Shown piece after piece: positions 6,241-13,398 of a DNA stretch of 47,356 nt (position 1 is its first letter; each line of letters opens with the position of its first letter). The DNA comes from CALRGL01 sp964374035 (GTDB lineage Bacteria; Patescibacteriota; Patescibacteriia; UBA9934; GWF2-40-263). The notes beneath the pieces were generated by a model. That model was not told the DNA's origin, did not search any database, and was given only the letters and a program-made list of their open reading frames with translations. Location of the stretch: positions 1-47,356 of the forward strand of contig CAYJWY010000003.1 of the NCBI GenBank assembly GCA_964374035.1. Direction: 5' to 3'. A program made the position numbers and the translations under genes.

Positions 6241-6606
6241 CTAGTCTTCGTCAACATAGACTTCTTCAGTTTCATCGTAGTAGTCTCCCGGATAAAGCCT
6301 TCGATTCTCCTCCTCGATCTCCCTGTCGAACGCGGCTTGCCGGGCATTGTAGACGTAGTGACGCGGATCCTCGATCTTCACCCACACTCCATCTCCAGAA
6401 TGCGTCTCGAAGTCGAAATCGCTGCGGATCCAACCGCCCTCGATCTCGGAGTGAGAGAAGGCGTCGGCACCCATGACCTTGCTTTTCGGGAATCGTGTTG
6501 AGAGGACGTTTAAATCCGTACCCTCCCAAATCACTGAGGAAGTTGACTTCGAAGTGGGATGGAAACCCGTCGTTTCGATTTGCACCACGCGAAACCTGTC
6601 AGCCAT
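6241..6606 (-). CDS. Orphan protein, N-terminal part ending at an in-frame amber codon (copy 1)
   Basis: The start at 6606 follows AGGAG with 8-bp spacing and a near-consensus promoter. The 121-aa product begins MADRFRVVQIETTGFHP and ends in an acidic stretch (DYYDETEEVYVDED) at TAG. The same frame then continues as VNENEDDTNHFEQS, so the stop sits in the middle of an acidic linker. The N-terminal 100 residues have no counterpart that I can see in copy 2, and I recognise no family. As it stands it is either a short protein or the N-terminal half of a 351-residue readthrough product. Confidence 0.6.
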   Translation of the reverse strand: MADRFRVVQIETTGFHPTSKSTSSVIWEGTDLNVLSTRFPKSKVMGADAFSHSEIEGGWIRSDFDFETHSGDGVWVKIEDPRHYVYNARQAAFDREIEEENRRLYPGDYYDETEEVYVDED

Positions 6607-6641
6607 GCGAATTTCTCCTGGTTGAAAAACCGAACCGAGGA

Positions 6642-6670
6642 ATCATACACAAAAATCGACAAAATGTCAA
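6642..6670 (-). promoter_or_regulatory. Promoter of the copy-1 orphan gene
   Basis: TTGACA (6665-6670) and TATGAT (6642-6647) on the minus strand are 17 bp apart. The flanking TATGCCGATTTATTGAC is shared with the promoter of copy 2 at 8016-8044. Confidence 0.8.
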
Positions 6671-6693
6671 TAAATCGGCATACGGGAACGCCC

Positions 6694-6968
6694 AAAAACA
6701 AATCCACCTCCTGTGGTGGACTTGCTTGGTCCCGGGCCATTGGCTTGCCAGCCGACTTGTCCACCGAAGCTGTAGCGAAGGTGGAAGCTTTATCGAAGGC
6801 TGGTGGATCCGACGGGAATCGAACCCGTGTCTCCGGATGTCAAATCTAGTGAGGTTGCCATTACCTCCACGGACCCATGAGCCCGGGGAGAAACAAAAAA
6901 TCCATGGTTTGTAGCCATTGGACTTTTTGCTGACATCCAGAAGGAGGTAGTTTTACCCTCACCAGATT
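6694..6968 (-). ncRNA. Structured RNA, cassette copy 2, containing a tRNA-like domain
   Basis: It has the same plan as 5191-5434. The leader starts at the TSS and contains segments complementary to the D-arm and the 3' anticodon region. A TCCA-A-TGG/CCATGGA hairpin with TTTTTTGTTT follows (6893-6927), then CCCGGGC (6881-6887), the tRNA-like domain (6801-6876), a CCACC/GGTGG hairpin, GCCCGGG (6731-6737) and an intrinsic terminator (6694-6722). The internal hairpin plus T-run could end transcription before the tRNA domain, so the leader may also exist as a short RNA. Confidence 0.7.
6801..6876 (-). tRNA. tRNA-like domain, anticodon uncertain (copy 2)
   Basis: The cloverleaf has acceptor GGGTCCG/CGGATCC, discriminator A, encoded CCA, D-arm GAGGT/ACCTC and T-arm ACGGG-TTCGATT-CCCGT. 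The anticodon arm CTAGA/TCCGG holds an A-C mismatch and a U-G pair around the same TTTGACA loop as copy 1. Acceptor and T-arm pairs are kept while their sequences differ from copy 1, which points to selection for the tRNA shape. The loop is conserved but the stem is poor. Confidence 0.6.
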
Positions 6969-6974
6969 GATTAT

Positions 6975-7003
6975 ATTAAATCAGTAATTAATCGCTTTGT
7001 CAA
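6975..7003 (-). promoter_or_regulatory. Promoter of structured RNA copy 2
   Basis: TTGACA (6998-7003) and TTTAAT (6975-6980) on the minus strand have 17-bp spacing. The upstream flank, TTGTTCACGAATCATCCACA, nearly matches that of copy 1. Confidence 0.7.
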
Positions 7004-7029
7004 CCTTAATCTGTGGATGATTCGTGAAC

Positions 7030-7068
7030 AAAAAAAGAGAGCCAAGGGTTAAGGACCCAAGACTCTCA
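7030..7068 (-). terminator. Terminator of the copy-2 protein gene
   Basis: GAGAG ... GGGT ... ACCC ... CTCTC arms are followed by seven T, before the promoter of the structured RNA. Confidence 0.8.
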
Positions 7069-7115
7069 AGTGACGAGTTGTCGAGACACGTCACTCGCGA
7101 GTGACGTGTCGAGTG

Positions 7116-7931
7116 CTAAGTGGCGCTCCCGGCTGAGGGCACCGAGTATCCCGAGAGATCGTGTTCACGCGAGCGGGCGCTCATGTCCAGGATGCCGGAG
7201 CGAACATCGCGGCGCATGACCACCATGTACAGCCAGTCCTCGGCGCCGTGCTCGGGGACGTTGAGTTCGTAGCCCGCACACAACCAGGCGGACAGCGACT
7301 TGTAGTCGATGGCGTTCGCGCGGCTCGGGAAGAGCCAGGCAAGGGCGAGACCTTCGTCCGCGAGGGAGTTCGGTCCGCGCACGGTGTTGGCGTCGGCAGG
7401 CGAGTGGTTGGCCGAGAGGTCGTTGATGATGACCCACTCGACGATGGCGTGATGGGTCTGGTTGCCATTCAGGAGCCGCAGACGCTCCACATCCTGACCT
7501 TTGTACGGAGTATTCGCGGAGAACAGGAAACCCCAACGCCGGAACTTCCCAGGGAAGGCACGCTTGATGGCCTCGGCGTGGCGCTCGAAGGTGAGAGCCA
7601 CTCCCTCGTCTGCCTCGCCCCAGCGGATGCGGAGGCTACGGTAGGCGTCGCGGCCCTTGGGCCAGGCCGGAGCGGTTGTGAGGAGCCGGGCGAAGACCTC
7701 GTCCGAGATCCCCCAGTTGCCCACGGCGTTCTGGGTGCGCAGAGTGGCGAGCGTCTGCTCGACGGTTTGCTCGAAACGGTTGGCATTCATCAGTCGATCG
7801 GTGAGCGAGTTGATCCACCACTTGGTGAGCTCGTCGTCACCGAGCAAACGAGAGACCATCGACATGTCGCCACCGAGGCGAAAGAATCGATCGAAGAACT
7901 CCGCACCTTGTCTGAGAAAGATATTCAACAT
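7116..7931 (-). CDS. Orphan protein paired with the tRNA-like RNA (copy 2, intact)
   Basis: This is a 271-aa protein of unknown function and the intact paralogue of 5551-6240. The start at 7931 follows GGAGG with 5-bp spacing; the frame is open to 7997, but no such site exists there. Shared blocks are AWPKG(R/A)DA, SLRIRWGE, DEGVALTFERH, VERLRLLNGN, NSLADEGLALAWLFP and CAGYELN(V/I)PE. No signal peptide or membrane helix is apparent, so it is probably cytoplasmic. Its DNA is visibly richer in G and C than neighbouring housekeeping genes. Its own promoter and terminator isolate it from the RNA gene that follows, but the arrangement is repeated in copy 1. Confidence 0.75.
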   Translation of the reverse strand: MLNIFLRQGAEFFDRFFRLGGDMSMVSRLLGDDELTKWWINSLTDRLMNANRFEQTVEQTLATLRTQNAVGNWGISDEVFARLLTTAPAWPKGRDAYRSLRIRWGEADEGVALTFERHAEAIKRAFPGKFRRWGFLFSANTPYKGQDVERLRLLNGNQTHHAIVEWVIINDLSANHSPADANTVRGPNSLADEGLALAWLFPSRANAIDYKSLSAWLCAGYELNVPEHGAEDWLYMVVMRRDVRSGILDMSARSREHDLSGYSVPSAGSAT

Positions 7932-8015
7932 GACAGCCTCCACCACCTCCGACAAGCCCAGAGGAACACACTGCGTGGCCTCTAAACCCGCCTTCATTCA
8001 TGAGGATGGCAATTC

Positions 8016-8058
8016 AAAGTACAATTAAATCGACAAAAAGTCAATAAATCGGCATACT
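8016..8058. promoter_or_regulatory. Overlapping divergent promoters
   Basis: Minus strand: TTGACT (8039-8044), 17 bp, TACTTT (8016-8021), serving the copy-2 orphan gene. Plus strand: TCGACA (8030-8035), 17 bp, CATACT (8053-8058), serving the methyltransferase gene with a start only a few bases before its ATG. The two overlap, so the genes may compete for polymerase. Confidence 0.45.
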
Positions 8059-8067
8059 GTCGGCATT

Positions 8068-9263
8068 ATGAAGTTCTTCATCCTCGGTTCTCACCCCGAA
8101 CTCTCAAAGGCCGAAATCGAGTCCGTTCTCGGCCGCTCCTGCCCCGCCCCACAAAAGCAGGTCTTGTTTGTCGACGATGCGTCGCTTGATGCCGTGTTGC
8201 TTCAACAGCAACTGGCCGGGACGATCAAGATTGGTCGAGTGATTGGCGAGGCGGAGTCGTATGTTGAGGAAAACGCCGCGACCCTGATCGCGAGTCTTGC
8301 GTCGGGTGCCGGCGGGAAGAATAAGATTAGTTTTGGAATTAGTGTGTACGATATCGGCGCCGAGAAGAAGACTGAGAGTATCCGTCGTCGCCAAGGCTAT
8401 GGCGGACAAGTCGCTCACGACCGAGATGATCTTGGAAAGTCGGTCAAGAAGATTCTCAAGGAGGCCGGACGACCGGTTCGTTATGTCAGTTCGAAAGAAG
8501 CGGAGTTGTCGTCGGTAATTGTTCAGGAGAATGACTTGCTTGCGTCGGGTGGCGAGTATTGTCTGTTTGTCGACAAGGATAAAATTATCGTCGGAAAAAC
8601 CGAGGCGGTGCAGGACTTCAAAGCTTGGAGCGTTCGCGATTTCGGGCGTCCGGCTCGCGACAGTAAGTCGGGCATGCTTCCGCCCAAGCTCGCACGCATG
8701 ATGATCAACCTCTCGGGTGCAAAGACGGACGAGACATTACTCGATCCGTTTTGCGGATCGGGAACGGTTCTCATGGAAGCGGACTTGCTTGGCTTTGAGC
8801 ACGTAATCGGCTCGGATATTTCCGCAAAGGCCATCGCCGACACAAAGAAAAATCACGCCTGGCTCGAAACCTATTTCGAAACAAACAAATCCATCCTCGA
8901 GAATCTTTTTGTCTCCCCCGCCGAGTCTCTCGACTCAGTTCTCCCCCTTGCAAAGGGGGAGTTAGAGGGGGTCTGTCTTGTCGACGCAATCGTAACCGAA
9001 GTCTACCTCGGGCATCCACGCACAAAGCCCGCAACCGAAAAAGAAATTCAAAAGACGACCCAAGAGTTGCTACCCATCTACGAGTCGTCCTTTCAAACAT
9101 TGCGTAAGTTGATCAAGCCGGGCGGCACCGCGGTCGTCGCCTTCCCCGCCTTCGTGATGGTCGACGGTTCTGTGCATCATCTCGATCTGAAATCGATGCT
9201 TAAGCGCGTCGGTTGGACCATTGTCGATTCCTTTTTGTACAAACGCGACAACCAGTTCGTCGG
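8068..9263 (+). CDS. Trm11/TrmG10-like tRNA guanine-N2 methyltransferase (3' end in gap)
   Basis: A SAM-dependent Rossmann methyltransferase domain follows an N-terminal region that probably corresponds to the THUMP-type RNA-binding part. Motif I is LLDPFCGSGTVLMEA. The catalytic segment, (N/D)PPY in classical enzymes, reads TEVYLGHP, near the TEPYLG form I associate with CPR homologues (from memory). The likely product is N2-methylguanosine in tRNA. Two palindromic repeats have entered in frame: residues about 105-113 (IRRRQGYGGQ) and about 292-302 (PLAKGELEGV). The frame runs into the 100-N gap after about 398 residues, so only the last residues may be missing. Its start is nearly leaderless. 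Confidence 0.75.
8381..8408. repeat. In-frame palindromic repeat encoding RRRQGYGGQ
   Basis: The segment CCGTCGTCGCCAAGGCTATG followed by GCGGAC matches, apart from small changes, the nested palindrome CCGCCATAGCCTTGCGGCGG at 2740-2770 in reverse orientation. It adds a short basic/glycine peptide to the methyltransferase. Confidence 0.7.
8941..8972. repeat. In-frame CTCCCCCTTGCAAAGGGGGAG repeat
   Basis: CTCCCCCTT-GC-AAAGGGGGAG is a near-perfect palindrome followed by TTAGAGGGGGT. It encodes PLAKGELEGV inside the methyltransferase. Similar sequences are widespread intergenic repeats in other bacteria (general knowledge, not checked here). Confidence 0.7.
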
Positions 9264-9363
9264 NNNNNNNNNNNNNNNNNNNNNNNNNNNNNNNNNNNNN
9301 NNNNNNNNNNNNNNNNNNNNNNNNNNNNNNNNNNNNNNNNNNNNNNNNNNNNNNNNNNNNNNN
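9264..9363. other. Scaffold gap (100 N)
   Basis: Exactly 100 N, a conventional filler for a gap of unknown size. The methyltransferase gene enters from the left and ychF ends at the right edge. Confidence 0.99.
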
Positions 9364-10415
9364 CCGACCCTGAAGTGACACACATCGCCGTCTTGCATGA
9401 CGTATTCTTTTCCTTCGACACGGAGCTTTCCGGCGTCGCGCGCGCCTGCTTCCCCATTGAGTTCGATGAAATCTTTTGCCGAGATGACCTCGGCGCGAAT
9501 AAACGCTTTTTCAAAATCCGTGTGAATGACTCCGGCCGCTTGCGGAGCTTTTGTTCCGCGCTTGATGGTCCAGGCGCGAGTCTCTTTTTCTCCGGACGTG
9601 AAGTAGGTAATGAGGTTCAGCGACTCGTAACATTTCGTGATGAGTCGATCGAGACCGGACTGTTCGATCCCGAGCTCAGCAAGAAAGAGCTTCTGTTCTT
9701 CCGCGGGCATATCGACAAGTTCACTTTCGATCTTGATGGAGATCGAAAGTGAAGGAGTGAGGGAGTGAGGCAGTGAGGGAGCATCCTCGGAAACGTTGAC
9801 GACGTAGAGAATCGGCTTGCGTGTAAGTAGGAGGAGGTCGTGAATCGTCGCTTGTTCGTCGTCTGTAAGTTCCACCGAATTGGCCATCTTTCCCTGCGAG
9901 ACCGCTTCAAATAACTTCGTCAGCGCCGCTTCTTCGTTCTCGAGATCTTTGGTTTTGCCGGCTTTCATTTTTGATCGCGCGTTGTTCAATCGTTTCTCGA
10001 CCGTGTCGATATCCGCCATCGCAAGTTCTGTCTCGATCGTTTCTACGTCACGCATCGGATCCACGGAGCCCTCGACGTGATGCACGTTACTGTCATTAAA
10101 CGCGCGTACGACGTGAACGATCATGTCGACACTGCGGATGTTCGAGAGAAACTTGTTGCCGAGTCCCTCACCTTTATGCGCACCCTTCACAAGGCCCGCG
10201 ATATCGACAAACTCAATCGCGGTTGGAATTATTTTTTGCGCCTTCGAGATTGTCGCCAGTTGTTTCAACCGTTCGTCTGGAACCTCCACCACGCCGACAT
10301 TCGGCTCGATGGTACAAAACGGAAAATTCGCGCAGTCGACCTGCTTTTTGGTAAGCGTTTTAAACAGAGTGGACTTGCCGACGTTTGGCAGACCAACGAT
10401 TCCTACTTGCAACAT
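9364..10415 (-). CDS. ychF: Ribosome-associated ATPase YchF/OLA1 (last residues in gap)
   Basis: A TRAFAC-class P-loop NTPase of the Obg-related YchF family, which prefers ATP. The G1 motif is GIVGLPNVGKST, the G3 region is EFVDIAGLVKGAHKGEGLGN, and the C-terminal TGS-like domain reaches VMQDGDVCHFRV, a few residues short of the usual FRFNV end. Family members bind ribosomes and act in translation and stress control. After YVVNVSEDA the protein carries SLPHSLTPSLSISIKIESE, encoded by a repetitive DNA insert at 9720-9782 that is not typical of the family. It converges on the methyltransferase gene across the gap. Confidence 0.93.
9720..9782. repeat. In-frame hairpin plus short direct repeats inside ychF
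   Basis: TTCACTTTCGATC and GATCGAAAGTGAA form a 13-bp inverted repeat at 9720-9753. It is continued by GGAGTGA/GGGAGTGA/GGCAGTGA/GGGAG direct repeats. Together they encode a Ser/Leu/Pro-rich insert in YchF. Confidence 0.75.
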
Positions 10416-10509
10416 AGTGTTATGTCATCTTGAGCGCGAGGGCCATACTTCGATAAAGCCTTCTTAGAATGACACAGAGAAATCTGATTGTCGAGCATGG
10501 ATGACATAC

Positions 10510-10541
10510 AAAAAAACGGTCACGCGTCGTGCGTAATCGTT
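10510..10541 (-). terminator. Terminator of the pyrE-orphan operon
   Basis: On the minus strand CGATTACGCA-CGA-CGCGTGACCG is followed by seven T, directly after the stop codon at 10546. Confidence 0.85.
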
Positions 10542-10545
10542 TCGT

Positions 10546-10869
10546 TCAGGTGGCGATGCTATCGATGCAAACCGCGTACATGCCGCCGTGGTGAATCCAC
10601 GAATGAGTGAGCATGAACTCATCGATGTCTTGCTTGCAGAAGAAGACCATCGCTGATTCAAGCGGCCCACCCACGTCGATCTTCAGATGCTGAAAATAGC
10701 GTCCAGAGCTGAAGCGGATGACCCATTGTTGCATGGATTGCGACGCGAAGGGATCGAACAACTCTGCTGTATCGTGGCCGCAGGATGAACGTGAGAGATC
10801 CAATGCCTGCTCTACATGAATCGAATCGAGAGTGAAGATGGCTGAACTGCGCTTGATGTTATCGGGCAT
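10546..10869 (-). CDS. Hypothetical protein downstream of pyrE (107 aa)
   Basis: The start at 10869 follows AGGAGG with 6-bp spacing. The product begins MPDNIKRSSAIFTLDSIHVE and ends YAVCIDSIAT. It has three cysteines and several histidines but no motif that I recognise, no signal peptide and no membrane helix. It lies 26 bp after pyrE and shares its terminator, so the two are probably co-transcribed. The link to pyrimidine metabolism is by position only. Confidence 0.7.
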   Translation of the reverse strand: MPDNIKRSSAIFTLDSIHVEQALDLSRSSCGHDTAELFDPFASQSMQQWVIRFSSGRYFQHLKIDVGGPLESAMVFFCKQDIDEFMLTHSWIHHGGMYAVCIDSIAT

Positions 10870-10895
10870 CTACAACCTCCTGTAGAACCGTTTTT

Positions 10896-11555
10896 TTAAT
10901 CAATACCCAGATACGCTCGCACCTGTGCACTCTTCACGGGGTGAATCCATCCCTTTTCGACGTAAAAGTCGAGCAGGTCGGTGAGTTTGAAAATTTCATG
11001 CACGCGCACCCAATCGTCCTCGAGAATTTTTGCGCCGCCTTGCTGACGATCAACAATCACCAGCAGATCATGAACGGTGAAGCCTGCTTTACGCAACAGG
11101 CGAATGACTTCGAGCTTTGTGTGCGCACCTGTGATCACGTCGTCGACCAAGAGCACACTTGCTCCACGATGAAGACCGCCCGTGCTTACAATTGCGTCGA
11201 TGTGTCGCCTGTTTCCTTCGTCGTGTTTGCTCACCTCGAGGATCTGCAAAGCTTTGCATACGATGTTCTGCAAACCAAGCACAAGGGGCGTACCGGCGTT
11301 TGGAATCGCACAGACGCCGTCAAACTTGATGTCGTGTAAATCCATGATCGCCTGAAATACATGCGCGATCAGGTTGATGTGGCTTTCCATCAACGGACCA
11401 GGTTTTGGATGCTCCGCGGTACGCAGATTGAAACAAATAGGCGAAAATGGAGCATCAGGCTGTGTCTCGTGGAGCTTGAGTTTGAAGGAGCCAAACTTCA
11501 CTGCACCGATCTTGAAAAGCGTTGAGGCAAGCGGCTGAAACAAAGGATGAATCAT
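10896..11555 (-). CDS. pyrE: Orotate phosphoribosyltransferase-like protein
   Basis: A type I phosphoribosyltransferase (219 aa). The PRPP-binding motif is SVLLVDDVITGAHTKLEVIR and the pyrophosphate region is CAIPNAGTPLVLGLQ. OPRT turns orotate and PRPP into OMP in pyrimidine synthesis. The start at 11555 follows AGGAGG and gives MIHPLFQPLASTLFKIGAVK; the longer frame to 11663 would run across tRNA-Ala on the other strand and is rejected. No other pyr gene is in the window. A salvage or related PRTase remains possible. Confidence 0.8.
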   Translation of the reverse strand: MIHPLFQPLASTLFKIGAVKFGSFKLKLHETQPDAPFSPICFNLRTAEHPKPGPLMESHINLIAHVFQAIMDLHDIKFDGVCAIPNAGTPLVLGLQNIVCKALQILEVSKHDEGNRRHIDAIVSTGGLHRGASVLLVDDVITGAHTKLEVIRLLRKAGFTVHDLLVIVDRQQGGAKILEDDWVRVHEIFKLTDLLDFYVEKGWIHPVKSAQVRAYLGID

Positions 11556-11591
11556 GAGAACCTCCTCATCTAGAACACTAATGGATGAGGC

Positions 11592-11620
11592 TTGAATGGT
11601 CAAACAAATTACGGTATTCT
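11592..11620 (+). promoter_or_regulatory. Promoter of tRNA-Ala
   Basis: TTGAAT (11592-11597) and TATTCT (11615-11620) are 17 bp apart; the tRNA begins 11 bp further on. Confidence 0.6.
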
Positions 11621-11630
11621 TCTCGCGCAC

Positions 11631-11706
11631 GGGCCCATAGCTCAGCTGGTAGAGCGCTTCCATGGCATGGAAGAGGTCAGCGGTTCGAACCCGCTTGGGT
11701 CCACCA
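11631..11706 (+). tRNA. tRNA-Ala (GGC)
   Basis: Cloverleaf with acceptor GGGCCCA/TGGGTCC, encoded CCA, D-arm GCTC/GAGC, anticodon arm CTTCC-ATGGCAT-GGAAG (anticodon GGC) and T-loop TTCGAAC. All stems pair. Confidence 0.97.
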
Positions 11707-11725
11707 AATCCTCATAAAATTGAAA

Positions 11726-12325
11726 ATGAAATTCATTAAAGATACAACTTGGTCTGAAATATTTGAAGGCTGGCGCTCTCGAGAGGCCAATAATCCTGGC
11801 TGGGTTGAATGCGCCACAAAAATTAAGGGATGGCCAGATTGGGAATCTTGGAGATCTTTTACCGCGCGGCAAATTGATGCAAATAATCGTCGTTGGCAAG
11901 TATTTCAGTTTATTCACCCCATGCTTGAAGTACCTGAAATGTTCATTGGTCCGTATTCTGGGTGGCAATCAACGGTGACGAACAAAAACAGGACTACCTT
12001 CAAAGAGTTGCTTGAAATTCCTGAGCAATATCAGAAATGGAGCAATCATTCAGGAGTGTTGGCGATCATGAATGGAATGCCGTTTACTACAGAGTTTATA
12101 GGTTTGATACGAAAAGACATTGATAAAATAGTTTGTCTTGAAGGTCATCATCGCGCCATCGCTATCTCGTTGGCTCAAAAACATGGTAAAATTATCGACT
12201 TTTCTCAGACTCCAATAACTATCGCTCTAACAGAAATTTCTTCTGCCGACTGTCGCTTGTTTGATGAGCTGTTAATGAGAGGAACGACGAAAAATCCGCA
12301 GGCCGAATCTTCATGCAGTTTTTAA
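11726..12325 (+). CDS. Hypothetical protein with ParB/Srx-like GHHR motif (199 aa)
   Basis: The ATG at 11726 lies 19 bp after tRNA-Ala; the open frame further upstream runs through the tRNA and cannot be coding. The protein begins MKFIKDTTWSEIFEGWRSRE. It contains CLEGHHRAIAISLAQ, which recalls the G-x-H-R motif of ParB/sulfiredoxin-fold proteins; the rest is unfamiliar. It has no signal peptide or membrane segment. Transcription from the tRNA promoter is possible. Codon use is more AT-rich than in the preceding genes. Confidence 0.7.
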   Translation: MKFIKDTTWSEIFEGWRSREANNPGWVECATKIKGWPDWESWRSFTARQIDANNRRWQVFQFIHPMLEVPEMFIGPYSGWQSTVTNKNRTTFKELLEIPEQYQKWSNHSGVLAIMNGMPFTTEFIGLIRKDIDKIVCLEGHHRAIAISLAQKHGKIIDFSQTPITIALTEISSADCRLFDELLMRGTTKNPQAESSCSF

Positions 12326-12331
12326 GCCCAG

Positions 12332-12381
12332 AGAAATGCTAAGCCTGGCTCACACACGTGTAAGCCAGGTTTAGCATTTCT
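12332..12381. repeat. 50-bp palindrome, left copy flanking the TA pair
   Basis: AGAAATGCTAAGCCTGGCT and its complement (one G-T pair) surround CACACACGTGTA. A nearly identical copy is at 13399-13448, including the flanking CAGAG and ATGGCAT. It may also serve as a terminator for 11726-12325. Confidence 0.9.
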
Positions 12382-12454
12382 ATGGCATTCTCAAACAAAC
12401 ACCACCATAACGAAACTGAAGATGATTTTCCCCGCCTAAGAAAAAGCAAAACAC

Positions 12455-12784
12455 TCATTTTTGAGTGCTTTTGTAATCTCCTTTTGCGTGGATTGTATTT
12501 TTTCTAATAAGTTCGTCATGACTGACAATTTTCAGCCAGATCACCCTTTTACCAGAATCTCGTTCAACGAACACTATCCTCTCTTTTTTATTAAGTCTTA
12601 TTTCCCAAAGTTGATCGTTGTATTTATCAAAGACATTTATCAACTTTGTTCGGCCAAGCGAAGGATACTGAGGATCATCAATCATGAACTGTTTTTGTTT
12701 CATGAATAACTTTTTTGTCTTCGGATCAGCTCCATCTACCTCCTTTTGTAAGGAAGGGAGAATTTCTATCGTGATCTTCTCCAT
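12455..12784 (-). CDS. RelE/ParE-like toxin partner of a Panacea antitoxin
   Basis: This 109-aa basic protein starts MEKITIEILPSLQKEVDGAD. The core NDQLWEIRLNKKERIVFVER followed by VIWLKIVSHDELIRK fits the RelE/ParE superfamily: beta strands with a basic residue patch and a late HD. RelE toxins cut mRNA on the ribosome, while ParE members poison gyrase; which applies here cannot be told. The ATG at 12784 is 4 bp after the stop of the antitoxin gene, so the two are translationally coupled, antitoxin first. A TTG start at 12811 inside the antitoxin gene is less likely. Confidence 0.7.
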   Translation of the reverse strand: MEKITIEILPSLQKEVDGADPKTKKLFMKQKQFMIDDPQYPSLGRTKLINVFDKYNDQLWEIRLNKKERIVFVERDSGKRVIWLKIVSHDELIRKNTIHAKGDYKSTQK

Positions 12785-12788
12785 AACC

Positions 12789-13328
12789 TTACGCAGAATT
12801 AGCGAGATCAATCAGTTCATCCTTCAATTTTTGATTTTCGACATGATAACCTTCCTCTGAATCATCATCAGCAATCAACAATGCCAGGTCTGGGTCAATT
12901 ATTTCTCCCATGTTTTCGGTTAAGATCCACGGTTGCTGTCTGTGAGAAATACCTTCAAGATCAGTGCTCGAAAGTTTGCCGTATTTATTAAGCACTTTTC
13001 CGATATGATCGATTTCTTCGGAACTGAATTGGGTGATTTCAGCTTTTACCAAGGGCTGATAGGCAGTAAGACCAACACCGTCCGTCGATTTTAGAAAACC
13101 ATCTTTTTCAAGCTCGCTAAATACCGTTCGATATTTATCGACAACTGGTCCCATTTCAGCCTTGGCGTACGACATATCAGAAATTAACTGCTCGTGATCT
13201 CTGTAAAAATAGAAATCAATAAAATAGAGTAGCTTGTTCAACTTTTTTATACCTCCTTCTTTATAGTCTTCGTGCGATAAGACATAAAGGACGAGATTCT
13301 TAAATTTTTCATTGTATATCTTATCCAT
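12789..13328 (-). CDS. Panacea (DUF4065/SocA-like) antitoxin
   Basis: This 179-aa protein has the Panacea signature KKLNKLLYFIDFYFYRDHEQ followed by SYAKAEMGPVVDKYRTVFSELEKDG. An acidic C-terminal part is rich in D and E (LIADDDSEEGY). Panacea is known as a domain shared by antitoxins of many unrelated small toxins. The direct downstream neighbour is a RelE/ParE-like protein, which fits an antitoxin-toxin operon. The pair is bracketed by two copies of a 50-bp palindrome, about 75 bp from each end. Confidence 0.8.
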   Translation of the reverse strand: MDKIYNEKFKNLVLYVLSHEDYKEGGIKKLNKLLYFIDFYFYRDHEQLISDMSYAKAEMGPVVDKYRTVFSELEKDGFLKSTDGVGLTAYQPLVKAEITQFSSEEIDHIGKVLNKYGKLSSTDLEGISHRQQPWILTENMGEIIDPDLALLIADDDSEEGYHVENQKLKDELIDLANSA

Positions 13329-13398
13329 ACCTTTTTATCATGATAGCATAATTTCGAAGACGTTTTTTGTTTGTGAACAAAGTAAAGACCGTTTGCAG

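Noticed and set aside
6241..6243. Genome-wide recoding of TAG
   Set aside because: recA ends at TAG just before its terminator, so TAG is a normal stop here.
5265..6876. tmRNA or T-box identity for the tRNA-like RNAs
   Set aside because: There is no tag ORF, no tmRNA 5' signature and the T-arm and D-arm are tRNA-like. There is no T-box bulge sequence or downstream amino-acid gene. A CCA end and a full cloverleaf point to a tRNA-like domain instead.
7161..7985. 274-aa plus-strand ORF opposite the copy-2 orphan gene
   Set aside because: Antisense shadow in GC-rich DNA; the minus-strand frame has a paralogue, ribosome binding site, promoter and terminator.
11585..11725. Upstream extension of the GHHR protein
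   Set aside because: The frame runs through tRNA-Ala; ATG 11726 is the first usable start.
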